In this document: piece after piece, positions 62,961 to 64,000 of the stretch | Layout of the letters: each line of letters starts with the position of its first letter | Numbering within the stretch: position 1 is the first letter of the stretch | Origin: Azospirillum sp. 412522 | GTDB lineage: Bacteria; Pseudomonadota; Alphaproteobacteria; Azospirillales; Azospirillaceae | Reading direction: 5' to 3' | Length of the DNA: 64,000 bases | Assembly (NCBI RefSeq): GCF_019805165.1 | Contig: NZ_RWIJ01000101.1 | Coordinates: 179,063-243,062 of the forward strand | Position numbers and translations under genes: made by a program | The notes under the pieces: model-generated | Database searches by the model: none | What the model saw: only the letters and a program-made list of their open reading frames with translations | What the model was told of the DNA's origin: nothing

Positions 62961-62994
62961 AGGAAAGGGGCCAGACGGGCGCCCCTTTCCTTTG
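62961..62994. terminator. Bidirectional terminator between convergent genes
   Basis: An 11-bp perfect stem (AGGAAAGGGGC at 62961-62971 with 62981-62991) and a nine-base loop lie between the plus-strand glycosyltransferase stop (62942) and the minus-strand end at 63010. The stem carries A and T runs on both sides, fitting use in both directions, although the run after the stem (TTTG) is short. Confidence 0.7.
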
Positions 62995-63009
62995 TCCGGA
63001 TGCCTGGAC

Positions 63010-64000
63010 TCAGCCGAGATTGATGTCGGAAAGTCCGAGCACCGTGCCGTTGTACACGCCGAGCAGCCGGACCTCCGCGGTGGCCACCTGACCGTCGCCG
63101 TTGGTGTCGACCACCTGATAGAGCCCGGTGCTGGTGCTGTTGTTGGCCAGAACCAGGATGCCGGCGCCGGTCGACGAGTTTATCAGCGTCCCGAGAGCCG
63201 TGCGGAAGTTGGCGAGCCCGGCATCGGCGAGGCTGCCGCTGACGGTCGAGGAAAGGTTGACCAGTTCGTTGGTCATGTTCACCGCGTTGGTCGCCGCTGT
63301 GGTCGTCATCAGGCTCGCATCGCTGTTCTTGTCCGCTATGGTCCGGGCCGAGCCGGTCAACATCACCTTGTCGGTGCCCGACTGGAAGTTCGCCACCGAG
63401 ACGTAGCCGGTGTTGGCCCCCATGGCGCTGATGTTGGTAAGGGACGAATACACGATCGTATCGTTCCCGCTGCCCGATGCGAGAGCGATGCTATCGCCGG
63501 TCCCACCCTCGAAGCGGATGCCCACGCCGCTCGTCACTGTCACCACGTCGGTTCCGGAACCGCCGATCAGGGTCTCCACCCCCGACAGCCGCAGCGTGTT
63601 GCCCGCCGATCCCAGCGTCACCACGTCCTGCCCGGCGCCGCCGGTCAGCGTCTCCACCCCGGTCATGAACAGGGTGGTGCCCGAGCTGCCCAGGCTGATG
63701 ACGTCGATGCCGATGTTGCCGATCAGGGTCTGGTAGGACCCCAGCGTCAGCGTGCTGCCACTCGTGGAAGACACTCTGAAGACCGCACCATCGTCGTCCA
63801 GGATGGTGCCGCTGGCGGCAGCCGTGCCGACCGACACGCCGCCCGACGGGTTGGACAGCGTCACCGTGAAGCCCTCGTCCGGCTCCGCCGTGCCGTCGCC
63901 CACCACGTTGACCGTTACCGTCTTGGAGGTCTCGTTGATGCCGAAGCTGACCGTGCCCGACGGCAGGACGCCGCCCTGGAAGTCGGCTGCGTCGGCGGGG
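63010..64000 (-). CDS. Calx-beta / RTX-like surface protein, C-terminal part (partial, 330 aa visible)
   Basis: Only the last part of a larger gene is present; the frame is open to the window end, so the N-terminus lies beyond 64000. A Calx-beta-type module is visible (FGINETSKTVTVNVVGDGTAE; piece GDGTAEPDEGFTVTLSNPSG). RTX-like repeats follow (GVETLTGGAGQDVVTLGSAG, GVETLIGGSGTDVVTVTSG). The C-terminus (FQSGTDKVMLTGSA, then NGTVLGLSDINLG) looks like the C-terminal cap of such repeat proteins, where a type I secretion signal usually resides. It is convergent with the last glycosyltransferase. The role would be a secreted or surface adhesin. Confidence 0.85.
   Translation of the reverse strand, partial: PADAADFQGGVLPSGTVSFGINETSKTVTVNVVGDGTAEPDEGFTVTLSNPSGGVSVGTAAASGTILDDDGAVFRVSSTSGSTLTLGSYQTLIGNIGIDVISLGSSGTTLFMTGVETLTGGAGQDVVTLGSAGNTLRLSGVETLIGGSGTDVVTVTSGVGIRFEGGTGDSIALASGSGNDTIVYSSLTNISAMGANTGYVSVANFQSGTDKVMLTGSARTIADKNSDASLMTTTAATNAVNMTNELVNLSSTVSGSLADAGLANFRTALGTLINSSTGAGILVLANNSTSTGLYQVVDTNGDGQVATAEVRLLGVYNGTVLGLSDINLG

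Overview
The window is high-GC DNA with short AT-rich intergenic islands. Gene order, codon bias and protein families point to an alphaproteobacterium of the Rhodospirillales, most like Azospirillum. That placement is an inference from protein style (a DUF4347 giant adhesin, an M10 protease with NPDL repeats, many TPR-fused sugar enzymes); no rRNA or tRNA gene is present to test it. I saw no insertion sequence or CRISPR array.

Layout. (1) 173-3242, minus strand: a small operon with a tail-collar (microcystin-dependent type) protein, a 2OG-Fe(II) oxygenase, a sulfotransferase-like protein and a HExxH protein. (2) 3243-4069: a long AT-rich leader. (3) 4070-25284, plus strand: a 4809-residue repetitive adhesin followed by a tightly coupled export operon made of a TolC-like lipoprotein with a SPOR domain, a periplasmic adaptor, a membrane adaptor with a cytoplasmic sensor-like half, and an M50 (HELGH) membrane protein fused to an adaptor tail. 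No ABC ATPase is present. (4) 25312-28422, minus strand: a convergent serralysin-like M10 protease with RTX and nine 40-residue repeats. (5) 28759-32246, minus strand: a HEPN-like protein, a TPR/GT9-type glycosyltransferase, a possible ribbon-helix-helix protein and a ParA/VirC1-type ATPase. (6) 32679-48299: a glycan region with TPR glycosyltransferases (two GT41/SPINDLY type), a CgeB+GT4 double enzyme, GmhA, two methyltransferases, and a five-gene set for a CDP-linked, probably C-methylated, 6-deoxy sugar. (7) 48675-62942, plus strand: three very large glycosyltransferases that share an unnamed N-terminal domain, a sulfotransferase-ankyrin fusion, and three small phage-tail-like genes. (8) 63010-64000, minus strand: the C-terminus of another Calx-beta/RTX-like surface protein that runs off the window.

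Together this reads as a cell-surface locus. It makes unusual sugars, builds a polysaccharide or glycosylates proteins with many large transferases, and exports giant adhesins and a protease. The parts most likely to be poorly described are the ATPase-less, M50-centred export operon, the tail-collar modification operon, the shared GT accessory modules (the 'GW' domain and the YLxxNPD repeats), and a family of AT-rich TCATGATTTA elements, including a 46-bp near-perfect palindrome, around the ParA and glycosyltransferase genes.
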